Positions 1-12,004 of a stretch of 64,000 nucleotides of DNA are shown one piece after another. Numbering within the stretch: the first letter of the stretch is position 1; every line of letters starts with the position of its first letter. Under the pieces are notes generated by a model. The model saw only the letters and a program-made list of their open reading frames with translations. It did no database searches and had not been told where the DNA came from. The DNA comes from Podospora bellae-mahoneyi. Its lineage: Eukaryota > Ascomycota > Sordariomycetes > Sordariales > Podosporaceae. Made by a program: the position numbers and the translations under genes. The stretch spans positions 248,001-312,000 of the forward strand of contig NC_085883.1 in assembly GCF_035222275.1 (NCBI RefSeq), read 5' to 3'.

Positions 1-472
1 GGAGTCCCGCAGAGAATTCCACGCTGACATGGCTTGTTTACAATAGGTTTGGGAGCTCTCCAGCTGCAAGCTCCAGACCGACCACATCGGCCACACCGGT
101 TACATCAACACCGTCACCATCTCGCCCGATGGATCCCTCTGCGCTTCCGGTGGCAAGGACGGCACCACCATGCTCTGGGATCTCAACGAGAGCAAGCACC
201 TCTACTCCCTCAACGCCAACGACGAGATCCACGCCCTCGTCTTCTCCCCCAACCGCTACTGGCTCTGCGCTGCCACCTCCAGCAGCATCATCATCTTCGA
301 CCTCGAGAAGAAGAGCAAGGTTGATGAGCTCAAGCCCGACTTCGCCAACGTTGGCAAGAAGAGCCGCGAGCCCGAGTGCGTCTCCCTTGCGTGGAGCGCT
401 GATGGCCAGACTCTGTTCGCTGGCTACACGGACAACATCATCCGTGCTTGGGGTGTCATGTCCCGCGCTTAA
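1..472 (+). CDS. cpc-2: RACK1 / CPC-2 (Gbeta-like WD40 ribosomal scaffold), 3' end only
   Basis: This is the last coding exon of the RACK1 orthologue (CPC-2 in Neurospora). RACK1 is a seven-bladed WD40 protein bound to the head of the 40S ribosomal subunit, and in fungi it acts in general amino-acid control. The window opens inside an intron: a CTGAC branch site is followed by CAATAG, and coding resumes at base 47 with VWELSS. The exon then carries the last WD blades, including [33 protein letters not shown] and [11 protein letters not shown]. It finishes with the diagnostic C-terminus [11 protein letters not shown] and a TAA. The match to filamentous-fungal CPC-2 is near-verbatim from memory, so identity is secure. 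The 5' exons lie outside the window. Confidence 0.96.
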
Positions 473-2119
473 GTTGAATGGAATGGTTAATGCTTGAGTG
501 CCCGGGGATCAGTCGGGGCCGGCTGAGGGGGAGGAATGAGAGGTTGGTTTTATGGGTGGTTTGCTATAAAATCGGCCGCGCTGCCGCGTGGGGAGAAAAT
601 ACCAGGAAGCGTCGCGATATATCGATGGGTTCCAACGGCTGGGAGGGGCGTACTTCGGAATGCTTGTCTTCGCTTTGGGTTCTCTTTCATGACACAGCAT
701 TTTTGCGAGGCAAAAGAGGGAGCAGGGAATAAAAAGAAATTTCTGTGCCTGTCACTGCTCTTGTCCTTGTCGCCGTGGCAGGCCTCGCGGCGGGGAAGCC
801 CGGCTGCCGGGTGGCATAGATAATAGCAACCCCATGACCAACAACGAATCATGAAGTCAATTGTTTTGTGATGTGTATTTTTGTGTCCGTTTCAGCACTG
901 ATACCCACCTCTCTTGACGCCCCAACTGTCTCATGTATTTTTTCTCTTCGTTTCCCTCTGAAATAGAACTGACCAGTTTTGTGTGTGTATGAAGTCACTT
1001 TTGCGAATCTCGAGGCGGGTAGACATCATGATATGCCAAAAACAGCAGTTAGGGTGTACTCGAGAGAAGTTTGATTTTTCCACCGCCATAATCAGTCCAA
1101 CATGCATCTCCATGTATTCTTGTCTTTCACTTGTTATGAAGTGCAAGTATAAAAATCTAACTGAGGGATGGACCGGTCAGCCGCTCTGGTTGCTATATGC
1201 CTAGCTCAACACGTCGTCAGTAGAGGCTGCCGGGAAGAATAAAGGCCTTTTGAGGATAATCAGCAGGCCGCCAAGACAGTTCACAGGCCTTGAATATTAT
1301 TAAAACGGGGGTTAGAGAAGTCGGTTTGCTCTACAGCTACCATGACCATGGAAAACAGTCCAAGGCCTTGAAACATGACCGAGAGGGGGTTTCTGTTACC
1401 TTTCTATGGCCTATTGATCATCCTTTACCGCATTCAACTTACCCAGACAGCAGTGCCCATTTCTATTTTGCTCACAACGTAAGAGACATGCGACTTGTAG
1501 GGATCTACACCGTCCCAAAATGCAAAAGACAAGTTTTTGGGGAGCAGGAGAGACGATAGGAAAGTGATTTAAAAAACGAAAAATCAAGTATTAGGCTTTG
1601 TGGGTGAATAGCATAGAGTGGCTAAAGCTGGTTGGGATATTCTCTCTGGTTATCAACGGAGAGAGTTTTGATGGCTACTACTGACCCACACGGTTGGGGG
1701 TGTAGCTGGCTAAGTACATTATCCGACATTTCTGATTCGCCCTTTTTCCTTTTCTCTGGTTTCTTGGTTGGTTACCCGGTAGGTTGGCCGGGACGGGTGG
1801 GTGTTGATGTTGCTGGGTGGTGGTTACAGTATCGTCTTTGGAGGACGGACAAGGAAAAGGCAGCGGGTATCATTTCTTTCTTGGTGGTGCTGCGTAAGAA
1901 AAAGAAAGAAAAGAAAGGAAAGAAAAGAAAGGAAAGAAAAGAAAGGAGAGTTGGGTTGGTTGTGGTGATTGGTGTTGCTGGTGAAAGAAGAGGGTGGTTT
2001 GGGCTGGGGGTGTAGACAAGCTTCACTGATCGGGATGTCCAAGACCAAGAATGGGCTGTCAAAAGGTCGAGAGAGCTGTTCATCAGTTGCAAACCCCGAA
2101 TGATCTCGAACCGGGCAGA
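473..2119. other. Intergenic stretch, no gene supported
   Basis: This lies between the 3' ends of RACK1 and the convergent membrane-protein gene. Open frames here are short, overlap each other and have no domain, signal peptide or splice logic. The first few hundred bases are presumably RACK1 3' UTR. The only clear structure is a purine tract near 1896-1950. Confidence 0.6.
1896..1950 (+). repeat. Purine (AAAGG/AAAAG)n tract
   Basis: Imperfect 5-9 bp repeats of AAAGAAAAG and AAAGGAAAG, purely A/G on the plus strand. This is a simple sequence in an untranscribed or UTR region. No function is implied. Confidence 0.85.
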
Positions 2120-4153
2120 TTAGGCAGACGTGCGGTAGGGGTTGTAACAATGCCCACTCCCACTTCCACGACCAGCACCAGCACCAGCACCAGCACCGCC
2201 CGTACTCCAATGCCGACCATGACCACCCCCCATCTCATCAATCCCCTGTTCAGTAACTGTGCTCCCTCCCCCTTGCCGCTGCTCCTGCTGCTCCCGACCA
2301 CCCCTCCCCCGTCCAATCTCCACCACCTGCGCCCTCCCAACCCCCACAGCAGGGCGTCCACACCCAAAGCTGTGCTCAAAATCAAACTCAAACTCCTGAC
2401 TAACCGGCCTCCCCTCCTCCGTCGCCTCGAGTTCATGAATCCCGCCCCTCACATTTGGATCCTCTCGCCTTTGATGATGATGATGGTGATGATGATGATG
2501 ATGATGACCCCCCCCGGCGAAACCAACATAACCCTCACTCGCCCCATAATACTCGTCCAACCCACGCTGGTAGTCAATCTCCTGAAGCCGGTCGTGGACC
2601 TCCCTGCTGTAGAAGGGGAACTGGGGGCCCGAGTTTGGGGGGAAGAGGCCGATGGCGGGCTCGGAGTAGGACGGGAAGGGTTGGGTGCTGTGGGTTGACT
2701 GGTAGCTCTCGCGGGTGTTGGGAAGAAGAGCCGGGGGGGAGAGGTGGGAGGGTTGGGTTTGGGATTTGCGGAGAGGGGAAAACGAGTTGCGGTTGGAGGT
2801 CAGGTTCTCGTTGGCGTAGGCGTGGATGAAGGGGGAAGAAGCCGGCCAGGGGGTGGGGGTGCTGGGTCTGCCTCCTTCGGGGGGAGGGGGAGGGTCGGGG
2901 TGGGAGATGTAGGGGATTGTGTTGTTGGAGGGGGAGGGAGGGGGGGAGGTGTGGACGGATTGCTGCGGGATTGTGGAGGTGCCGGCTAGGGTAGTCAGGT
3001 CGCCGTCGGATGGGGAGAAGGGGAGGATGGGGTTGGAGGAGAGGGGACCCGGGATGGCGTGGCGCTCTGAGTGGACTGTGCCGAGGGAGTTGGTGTCGGT
3101 TGGCTTGGTATTCGGTTGGTTGACGCTGATGACTGTGAAGGAGCTCCGTTTTTGCTCGGGCTCGGTCTCGGGGGCGTGGCGGCGGCGGTAGCACACAAAG
3201 GTGAGGGCGACCATGCCAAAGAAGAAGAGGAGCCCGAGCGGGATGCCGACGGCGAGGATGATGGTGGTCGTATTGGGTGAGTTGGGAGCCGTCACATTGG
3301 TAGGCGGCGTACCCATGGCCATGGTCGAGGTCGTGCTCGATGTGCTCGAGGTGCTTGAAGTGCTTGAGGTTTTGGCCAGGGGGATGGAGGTGACCGTTGA
3401 GAGAGCGGTTCCATGGATCTCTAGAGTCTCAGAGGCTATTCTCGCCACTCTGGTTAGCAAAGACCGGGCTACATGTTTGGGGTAAAAGACACAAAGTCAG
3501 AGACAGAGTCCACCGCGGCCGCACTTACCCATCATACCCCAAGCCTCAGCAATATCGTATCCATCAAGTGAGGCCCCATCGTGATCGCACTTGGTAGGGT
3601 CAAGGGCATCATTGGAGCAGAACAAGGTAAAGTTGTCGGCACGATCTGAATTGTCACACGACATGACCATGACCACGCCGTTGACTGCATTTGCGAAGGG
3701 CCTCGCATGATCAAGACATTTCTGCGGACAGCCGGGTGCCTTTTCCCAAGCGTCTGGCTGTGCGGTACATCCCCCACGATACATTACCGCCACCGCGGTG
3801 TTTCCCTCGCCACCTGTGTCTGTGTCTGCTACACCGCACAGATTGGCCTCTCCGAAGCATATATCACCCGACGAACAGCAGACCACTGAGTCATTGGGCG
3901 AGTATGTTTTGCCAGAGTCGAGACAGGGATAGAAGGGCCCGAGGCTACTTGAATCTCCCGAGGCTGCGGTGCCATCAGCCGGCGTGCCATCAGGCCAGTA
4001 GCAGCCTGTTTCTGACACCCTCTTAGCAGAGTCACTGGGGTGGTTATTGTTGGCAAACGTGGGGGCCGGGTCGTTGGCAAATGTCGGGGCTGGGTTGAAG
4101 CGAGCGACCGGGTTGGATTCCTCACAAGAGGAAATGTTTGAGAAGACGGCCAT
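2120..4153 (-). CDS. Single-pass membrane protein with cysteine-rich ectodomain (family member 1)
   Basis: Two exons (4153-3529 and 3468-2120), with intron GTAAGT...CTGAC...TGTAG, give about 657 residues. The ectodomain (roughly residues 45-200) has CYW, PC, CC..GD.C, a later NLC, then YRGGCT and CP..C, plus further cysteines. This spacing is shared with the proteins at 8735-9902 and 45578-46690. A Ser/Thr stalk rich in TSS repeats leads to a membrane helix at about 277-301 (IILAVGIPLGLLFFFG) followed by CYRRRH. The long cytosolic tail is Pro/Ser-rich and contains a run of 11 histidines (GAT repeats near 2480-2507). Such proteins are usually called hypothetical or receptor/sensor-like in fungi, and I know of no proven function. 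I do not see a signal peptide at this ATG, so an upstream exon may be missing. Confidence 0.8.
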
Positions 4154-4801
4154 CTTTTGTTTCGTGGGTGGCTTGCAGGTAATTCAACCGCCGAAATTGA
4201 GGTCAGCATCGAATTGCCAATTCCTGAGCAACAAGGTCGATGTAATGACTTGCAGCGATCAGGCCTCAGCCGGTGGAGGGACGAAGGGTCGAAAGTAGGT
4301 GCTCAAGTATATGATGAGCCTTACCCGCTCTGGCTATGTACCACGGCCGTAACCAAAACCACGCGGCGGTGAGTTGCGGACGGTGCTAGACGTTGTGGTC
4401 GAGTTTGCAGAACCTTTGAAAAGGAATTCTGTGGCGGTGCGTTGCAAAACGGTGTGATGCTTGGAGAAAAAGAAGAAAAAGAAGAAAGTGCAAAGTCGCA
4501 ACGGACGACAAGTAAATGGCAGAGAAGAGGTGGGGGGAGCAGGCCTACAATTACCAATGGGCAAAAATTTGTTTGAATAGGTAAGGTAGTGAGAGGAAAG
4601 TCGCAGAGCCGAACTAGCCTATTGTGAGAGTCGCCTGAACAGGCACGCTGTGGGCAAAAAGGTACCTCACACACAATAAACAAGCACGCAGAGATGGGAT
4701 GAACCGTAGGTGGGAGCAGCTGCAATTCACAGTCGCTCATCTCCGCCAAGCACTCTTGTTGAGATTTGTTCATCGTCCTCTACTGTCCCAAACACGCCAT
4801 C
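4154..4801. other. Spacer / probable promoter of the minus-strand gene at 2120-4153
   Basis: No supported gene. A 150-codon minus-strand frame (4773-4321) has no domain, signal or splice support and reads as chance. If the neighbouring membrane protein has a missing signal-peptide exon, it would lie here, but I could not identify one convincingly. Confidence 0.45.
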
Positions 4802-5380
4802 CTATTTCATTTGGTCTTTGCTGCTCCCGCCTTTTTCATCACCACGCTGCTCCTCAACGACCTTTACTCTCGCATCGGATATCTGCGAGGACAGCTGAGA
4901 TGACTCCTTCGACACCGTCGACACCGACACCGCGGGAGTAACCTCCACCCCATCCGTCACCCCATCTCGTTCTTCTTGCTCCGCACGAAGCCTTTGGGCT
5001 CTCTTCCATTGGTAGATCACCCCACTCAAGAATATCACCAGCGCCAACCCAAAGATTGCATCCAAACCCACCGCTATCGTCACCCCGTTTGTAGTGAACA
5101 GCGCATTGGTTTCGCGGGTTATCTGGGTGCTCTCCACCGGTAGCGCTGGTGTTGTTGCAGTAAGTGGCGATGCCGAGGTCTGATTTTGGTATACTCGTTG
5201 TATCGCATGCCGTGATAATATGGTCTCATCATGGAGATGTTGGGGTTGTTGACATAATGTCCCTCGACGACCACAGCCGTCTGATTCATTGTTCGCCAGC
5301 CCTGCCTTCACGAAAATCCCGTGTCGGAGGCGGATAACCCCCATTGTGCTTTTCGTTCCTTTTGCCCTTCCAGAAGCCAA
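4802..5380 (-). CDS. Candidate single-pass membrane protein, 5' structure unresolved
   Basis: A 190-codon frame contains a Thr-rich stretch with an N-glycosylation site (QNQTSAS) and one strong membrane helix (VAIGLDAIFG-like start, then LALVIFLSGVIYQW). A basic stop-transfer KRAQRLR and an acidic/Ser-rich tail follow. The TM-plus-charged-tail layout resembles the neighbouring surface proteins. The frame's N-terminus looks poor. A second minus-strand frame just upstream (up to about 5519) is very hydrophobic, as a signal peptide would be, but it is in another phase and I found no clean splice joining them. It could be a real two- or three-exon gene, or a decayed fragment. Confidence 0.33.
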   Translation of the reverse strand: MASGRAKGTKSTMGVIRLRHGIFVKAGLANNESDGCGRRGTLCQQPQHLHDETILSRHAIQRVYQNQTSASPLTATTPALPVESTQITRETNALFTTNGVTIAVGLDAIFGLALVIFLSGVIYQWKRAQRLRAEQEERDGVTDGVEVTPAVSVSTVSKESSQLSSQISDARVKVVEEQRGDEKGGSSKDQMK

Positions 5381-5519
5381 AAGCTGTTGTTGAAATCGGA
5401 GGCTTGGCGGTTGTGTTTTTTGTTTTGAATATCAGGGGCAAAATCAGGGGTAGACCCACTGTCGACAGCAACCACGAAGTAAAAAGCAGGTTAGGAAAAG
5501 AGAACAGGAAAAGGAACAA

Positions 5520-6274
5520 AATATCATCAGGGAATACACATGAATTTTTGAATCTTCGTCAACATTTTATTTCAATTTCTAGGCCAGCGCTGACTTCCAC
5601 AAAGTGACCTACCGCATCGGACCAGGACGGTACCACCGGTAGCATGCTAGAAATTGTCACCAGGTCTGAACCTTTTCGGTCTGGTTCTTCTCCGAGTCTG
5701 TGCCACCCTTCTCCGTGCTGTCACTGACGTGGCCGGAGAATTTCTTGGGTGTTATTGACCACTCCGACATTTTCCGCGTGTTTGCCTCACCTGTCAGCAC
5801 GGCTTCATTGTGTTTGTAACAGTTTGATCAGATCGAGCCGTTCTTGATTACATGCAAAGTTCAGATCTCATCGACTCGCTCAAAATAGACCTGTTCCTGG
5901 CAGCTGGACTGAGACACAACATTTACACAACAGTCACATTCGAACAGTTCATGTGTTGTGTGAGCGTCAGTGTAGCCATCGACGAGAAGCCCCGTCAAAC
6001 AGCGCAAGAGTTGAAATTCAAATTGCGAGAAGCTTTTTCAAGCCGGGTATCTGTTTGAAAAACTGCGCGCCCTAAAAAGCACATGCTCAAACGCGCTCCC
6101 TGAAAATAACCCGCTGCGCTCGAAGCAAATCTAGCCAGAACACCTCCCAGATGTGTACAGATCTTCCCCCGCATATTCCCACAACAAATAACAGAAAAGA
6201 GAGTCTATGTTACAGGCCCCCCACATGTCATACACCTCCTCTTGGCAGCCCTAAAAGACAACCACTGCTGACTG
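5520..6274. other. Intergenic stretch, nothing supported
   Basis: Only short incoherent frames. It probably carries the promoter of the uncertain minus-strand gene on its left and the 3' UTR of the DUF3112 gene on its right. Confidence 0.5.
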
Positions 6275-7429
6275 TTAAACCACAGCCTTCTTCTTAAGCC
6301 CGTTCTGCAACACCGCCTCCACCAACACCAAACTCTCCGGCCTTTCCCCCGCAGCACCACCACCCTCCGCCATTTCCCGTCCCCGACTCCTACTCCGACT
6401 CTGACCCCGACTATTATTCATCACCCCCTCCCCTCCATGACTCTGCCCCTCTGAATCCCCACCCCCAAAAACCTCCTCCTCCTTATTCACCACCACCGCC
6501 CCCCTCCCATAATCCCCCGGCCCCGAACTCCCATCCGGCACATGGAACCTCTTATCAAACCTCGCCACCGCATACCCATACACCACCACCAACTCAATCC
6601 CAAAGTTGAAGCAGTAAAACGCCGGCTTGGAATGATACCAAGCCGGATCCGTCACCAACCTCGGCACAAACCCAATCCCCGCCCTAAACGCCGCCCCCAA
6701 CGTCAACAAAAGCGACGATCCCACCAGCAAGAAAATCTTGCTCGTCATCCTCCCCTGCCCAAACTTGTCCACCTTGTTGTTCCCGCCCCCGCCCGGCCAA
6801 AACACGGCCCCAGCAACGACCACCACCGGTGAAACCGCCAGCACAGCCATATACACCCCCGCAAAAAGCTGCACCTCCTTCGTCTTTTGCCTGACCCCAA
6901 GGTCAGAACTCATCATCCCGACAACAGTAGCCGTGACAACCATCACCAAAACAGCAACCACACTCCCAAACAATCCCCTCCACGCCCACCCGAGGGTCTT
7001 GTTCCACCCTATCCGGGGTCTGTATGCCCTCAAGACCCGCTGCGCAAAGACGAGGTTGACAATGTACAGCAGCAGAACGCCGGCGGCGACAAAGATGGTG
7101 GCTGCCAGGGCGATGCCGGTGTTGGTCGGGCGGGTGGCCCAGACGATGCGCATGACGAGGGAGGCGATGCGGGCCATGCAGAAGCCGAAGAGGAGGGCGG
7201 AGAAGAGGAACTTGTGGGAGCGGCGGCGGTTGAGTTGGAAGATTGTCATGTGGATTGTTGCGGCGAGGATGAAGAGGAGGAGGAGGGAGGAGGAGATGGG
7301 GATGTCGAGGGGGGGCGTGGGGGTTAGGCCTAGCTGGGCTGGGGGGACGGGGGGCTGAGGGATAGGTTAGCTGGTGGGAGTGTAGCAGGGGAAAGGGAGA
7401 AATCATACAGATGGTTGGGTGGTTGGCAT
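6275..7429 (-). CDS. Seven-TM fungal membrane protein, DUF3112 family
   Basis: Two exons: a 21-nt first exon (7429-7409, MPTTQPS) and 7354-6275, joined by intron GTATGA...GCTAACC...CTCAG in phase 0, giving 366 residues. After a short Pro-rich head the protein has seven hydrophobic segments. They start at SSSLLLLFILAATI, FLFSALLFGF, IALAATIFVAAG, GSVVAVLVMVVTA, GVYMAVLAVSPVV, IFLLVGSSLLLTL and NFGIELVVVYGY. The loop motifs MTIFQLNRRR, MARI, DPAWYHSK and RFDKRFHVPDG are what I recall for the fungal DUF3112 (PF11309) group. The C-terminal 80 residues are low-complexity and cytosolic. The function is unknown; a receptor-like 7-TM topology is plausible but unproven. Starting at the second-exon Met would lose the first helix, which supports the 21-nt exon. 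Confidence 0.85.
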
Positions 7430-8734
7430 GACAACTTGTCGTTGTGGAAGGGGTATCAGCGGCATTGTTTGTGAGGGTTTGGTCGGTGTGGTTTGTGTGT
7501 TTGTACTCGGGATGTGAAAAGTCGTAACCTATCGGGAATTGTCTTTGGGCCGCAAGTGGCGACTTATTTTTTTTTTTTTTTTCGTGTTCATAAAAGAAGA
7601 ATTCGTCGGCCAGCGAGGAAACAGCTGGTGAAAGTCGACAGTCAGGCCGTAAACCGGATACCGCACCCGTGATACAGCAATATAGCTTGCCTGATGCTGT
7701 GGTAGCAAGTGACAGCGTACGCTAATGTTTGCTAACGTCGCGGGTGTAATAAAAGTACAGTAAACTGTGCTGCGGTGTGTGCTCTGTCAGTTCTGGTGTG
7801 ATGTGATGAAACGAAATGGTAGAGTCGCAGTTGCAGCAGGTGATAGATGTCAGTTGCCTAGCTGTAGAAACTGGAGTAGTAGTGGTGGTCTGGCGGTCAT
7901 CTGCAATGTAATCGGATCAATCAATCTGTAACAACTGACTGACACCAGATGAGTGACCTTCAACCGTTGACAACGTGGGCGTTGTGAAACATTCGACGGC
8001 GGCGCCAGCTAAAGAGAGTAAAAATTCACTTGGGACGGGAGATGGGATGGCCTGACACTTAATCTCATGACAGCTCGGTCGGGCTGTGGGAGGGCACTGT
8101 TTTCTTCTTTTCATCAGGTGACATGTAGGAACTTCACACCTACAACTATCCAACCTCGTCCGTCCGGCCCACGCTCATCCGGGCCTCAGCTTCTCTGGAT
8201 TTGGAAAAGGGGTCATGAAAAAGGAGCCATGAAAGTACTGGCAGGCTCTGTGACGTCGGTGACAAAAAGCACCGCCGCACCGGCGCCCGCCAACTACACC
8301 AAACTCGATTGGTCTAAGTCCGGCTTATGAGCCGGAGCTTGGGGAGCGCGAGCGCCGATGGCCACCGTTGCCAAGTCCCGATTCACCGACGTCTCGGCGG
8401 AACACTGTCATCCCTTTTGTTTAATATATCGATGACAGGACAAGCCACTTTAACTCCAAGAGCCAACCAACAAGCCATATATTACGCTTCGACCATAAGA
8501 TGCATGTGGGATATTGGTCATCACAGCAAGCCACAAACCCGATGTTTCTTTCTTCGGGTTAAGCAACACAAAATATGTTTTACTTGGGATGTGATTAACT
8601 CCGGCATAACCGCGAGCCATCATCAGAGAAAAGTCCAGAACGCCGTGTTCCTGTTACACCAAACACTCCTGATGAAACCACAAAGACCCCCGTCATGACA
8701 TACCGCATGAAAATCCCACCGCTCTTCCGCCGTG
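7430..8734. other. Intergenic spacer
   Basis: No gene supported. It holds a poly-T run near 7566-7583. The right-hand part is presumably 3' UTR of the minus-strand gene that ends at 8735, and the left part is the promoter of the DUF3112 gene. Confidence 0.5.
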
Positions 8735-9902
8735 TCACGGCAGTTCGTGGCTGAACGTCCGTTTGGGTGGCTGGTATCGAGGCTGACCCGGGTATACATT
8801 GTCCTGCTGAGGGGCAGCCGCAGTTTCCATCACATTTGGTATTTTTGGCTGGCGGAAGTAATCGTCATTTCGGCTTGACAGGGAACCCTGCTGAGTTGCT
8901 GAAGGGTAAGGAGCAAACGGGTAGTAGTTGTTGTCTGGCTTTTGGATGCTGGGGTCCAGCGGAGGAGGGGTTTCGGCCCGGATGGGCGCTTCCCGCTGTC
9001 GCTTGCGGATGTAAAAGAAGACGAGAAATCCTCCCGCGATGGTAACTGCGAGACCGACCCCTATGCCAACGCCGACGGGTACCGCACTGTTGTCCTGCTG
9101 GGGCTCTTCCGATGAGGGTGGGGGTGGTGCAGCAGTTGACTCTACTGAAGCCGTCGACTCTCCTGAAGCTGTCGAAACCGAGATATTAGACGTTCTGGTC
9201 GGCTCAGCCACGGTTGTGGTGATAGGGACATCAGAGGTGTCTGGCGCCGGTCGGGTAGCTGTATGAGCTAGGGACATGTCGGCCGTGTCCGGGGATGTCT
9301 TTACCGGATCACCTTTGCCCTCAGTCTCAGAGGGCTTCGAAGCGGACGTCGAATCTTTGACTGACGTGCTCAGGGATGGCAGTGGGCTGGCGGTGCCGAG
9401 GAAGTTCTCTAAGCCACCTACAAATGTCAGGGTTAGCACAGCAGGACACGATACTCGGGCTCGACAACTCACCATCCAAGGTTACGGAGCTGTCGCAATG
9501 GTCAGGAGGACCGTCGGGAAAAGCCTCTTGACAGACAAAGCCTGTGTCCGGATTCGAAGTATTGCAGGGGTACATTCCAGCTACCCTAGCGGGTTTGCAA
9601 AGTATGGGTGGGCAGTCATAGAGACTCTTTCCCTTCCAGTCTTTGATGGTGCAGCCGCCGCGGTAGTAGTGCTTATCCCCGTCTTTTTTCTCACGTAGGC
9701 AGAGCGAGTTGACCATGCACCTATCCCCTGGCATACAGCACAGGGTGCTCTCGATCTTGGGATTTGCATCGTTGCTGCATCGCGTGAGTTCAGTCGTTTT
9801 CTCCCGGTTCATGTAGTAGCAGTCCGCCGAGATTGAAATTTTGACCGACATGACGAGAAGAAGCAGGAAAAGAAGCTGCCGGGGCAGCGTGGCCATAATC
9901 AT
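8735..9902 (-). CDS. Single-pass membrane protein with cysteine-rich ectodomain (family member 2)
   Basis: Exons 9902-9473 and 9417-8735 (intron GTGAGT...GCTAACC...TGTAG, 55 nt) encode 370 residues. A clear signal peptide (LLFLLLLVMSVKISISA) is followed by mature DCYYMN. The ectodomain carries the pattern CYY, TRC, CCMPGDRC, NSLC, HYYRGGCT, DCP..C, then further Cys pairs. It matches the proteins at 2120-4153 and 45578-46690. A Ser/Thr/Pro stalk precedes a membrane helix at about 257-280 (VGVGIGVGLAVTIAGG), then a basic RKRQR and an 85-residue cytosolic tail rich in Pro, Tyr and Gln. Inferred to be a plasma-membrane glycoprotein of unknown ligand. It is the best-defined member of the three, because its signal peptide is intact on the first exon. 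Confidence 0.85.
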
Positions 9903-10834
9903 GGTGATCGTATTGGGTCGTCGAGTTGGTATGGCTAGGGGAGAGGAGGGTATGCCATCAACTAGTGGCCAGTCGATAGTATGGTCGATACTGTTCGATG
10001 GAAACTGTGGCGCCGAAATTGGTAGTTGCGGATTAAAAACAGGACGACGAGGCTCTCGCCTTCAACACAGACTTGCTCTGGCAACCACTGCGCAGAGGTT
10101 GCGGGCAGAGTGCCCACCAGACTCGCTGGAGCAGGTCGAGGACAGCAGAGGAGGAAACCCAGTGGTTGGCCATGCTCGCAATACACAGGAGAGCACAGAA
10201 ATTCCGCCGTTCATGCCATCATGCAATTTCATGAGGTCTGGTCTGACCTGTATCACTTATGACCCGTCGTGTGTTCTCGGTGTTGCTGGTCAGCCTGGCA
10301 GATGACTTATGGACCGATCAACCTCAGCTCCTGGTTATTGTCCGGTGAGCTACAGGATCAGATGGAAGCCATATTTGTGGGCTTCAGAAGAGAGATATCC
10401 CTCCCTTTGAGCCCGCCCTGGGGGACTGCACTTGCCAGCTCCCTCTTTACCTAGCTGTTCCACCAAACAATTTCCTTGGTGTTGGTGTGAGAACTTCACG
10501 TCTCCTGTTGAGCGACTATGCAGCCTGTGGCAGCCCGGCTCACTTGAAGCCTCAAAACTAGACACAACAGCAATAACATCACCATTAAGAAAAGCACCAA
10601 TCAAAGCTGGGATGAGATGTTGGAGCAAATAATTGTGGTTCCTTGCAGAAGACATGGAAGGAGAATCGGACCAAAGTTGGGGGAAGTTGTTGACGGTGTG
10701 ACCCAATCAGGACCAGCCCCACCTCCCCCGGAATTTGCCGACCGAGATTTTTTGAACCTCCAATTCAACGTCCCACCTTGCAGCGACGACGACGACGACG
10801 ACGGCCGCCAGTCCATGCCCACCCCATCGCCGCC
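9903..10834. other. Divergent promoter region
   Basis: Lies between the 5' ends of the minus-strand membrane-protein gene and the plus-strand uL22m gene. Short frames on both strands lack any coherent features. A GAC repeat sits just before the uL22m start (about 10786-10804). Confidence 0.5.
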
Positions 10835-12004
10835 ATGAGCCTCAGCATGCCAACGCGGCGGCTCGTCCGGGGAGGTCCGCCCTCCCTTTCCCCGTCCCAT
10901 TCCTCCTCTGGTTGACTAACAAACCAACAGCCACCTCCCCCACGACCACCACCCTCGCCTTCCAACAGCCCTCCCGCTCCATCTCAACATCCCCCTCCCG
11001 CCCCTGGTTCTGGTCGAAAAAGGAACCCTCCTCCCCCACCAACCTCAAAGACGCCATCACCACCGGCAACGCCGAAGCCCGCAAGTCCCTCATCTCCAAA
11101 CTCCAATCCCGTTCCGAAGCCCCCGCCATCTTCGAAGACGAAGTCGCCCCCCAACAGCAAGCCGTCACCGAAAAGGAAGCCGCCGTCCTCTCAGGCGACC
11201 AGAAATCCTCTGCCACCAGCGGGCCCCTCACCGCCAGCCAAAAAGCCGCCCAGCCAAAGACCTTCACCCGCCTAGGCGGCTCCCTGGTAAAAGAAGCCCT
11301 CGCCCGCAGCGTCGACCCGGACCCGCAAGCCCGCGTCCGCTGGGAACGCAAGATCGCCATCCGCCAGGTGAAAAACGGCACCGACGCCTACAGCCTCGAG
11401 CCGCGGCTCGCCCGCATCGCGAGGACGGAGCGCAGCCTCCATTCCAAGTCCCCCTGGCTGCCCACCTCTGTCAAGAAGCTTGTCCACCTGGCCAGGCAGA
11501 TCCAGGGGAAGGACGTGGAGGATGCGCTGGTGCAGATGAAGTTTTCCAAGAAGAAGATGGCTGCCGAGGTGACCACCCAGCTCAAGATGGCGCGCGATTT
11601 GGCCATTGCCGAGAGGGGGATGGGTCTGGGACAGGGACAGGAGGGCAAGATGGAGATTCAGAGAAAGGACGGCAAGTGGATGACGGTGGGGGATCGGTCA
11701 AAGATGTATGTTGCCGAGGCGTGGGTCAACAAGGGCCCCGTGAGGGCCAAGAACCCGGATTATCGGGCCAGGGGGAGGATGTTTTTGAAGGAGTCGCCTT
11801 CTACCAGTGAGTTTTTGCCCTGCCTTGTTGGTGCTGTGAATGGGTGGTTCTAACATGGGAGTAGGTCTCAGTGTCGTTCTCAAGGAACACAAGACGCTCG
11901 TGCGGGAGCACCAGGAGAGGGAGCACAGGAGAAAAAAGCAAGGGCCTTGGGTTCACCTGCCTGACAGGCCGATTACCGCCCAGAGGGCGCATTACTCTTG
12001 GTAA
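10835..12004 (+). CDS. mrpl22: Mitochondrial large-subunit ribosomal protein uL22m
   Basis: Three exons (10835-10874, 10931-11806, 11865-12004) encode 351 residues. Introns are 56 and 58 nt, each with a TAAC/TGACTAAC branch. The N-terminus (MPTRRLVRG, then SRSIST) is basic and Ser-rich, as in a mitochondrial presequence. The L22 fold covers the middle, with WLPTSVKKLVHLARQIQGK, EDALVQMKFSKKKMA and TTQLKMARDLA. It continues through VAEAWVNKGPVRA and the beta-hairpin region RARGRMFLKES, completed across the second intron by TSLSVVLKEH. This protein lines the polypeptide exit tunnel of the mitoribosome. The conserved C-terminal exon (HLPDRPITAQ...HYSW) ends in TAA. A 4-codon N-terminal alternative start (second Met) is possible. 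Confidence 0.9.

Noticed and set aside
1-46. Possible C/D-box snoRNA end in the RACK1 intron (CTGA)
   Set aside because: The CTGAC sits at normal branch-point distance from the acceptor, and the rest of the intron is outside the window.
4321-4773. 150-codon minus-strand frame upstream of the first cysteine-rich gene
   Set aside because: Hydrophobic in places but without a clean signal peptide or a splice to the next exon.
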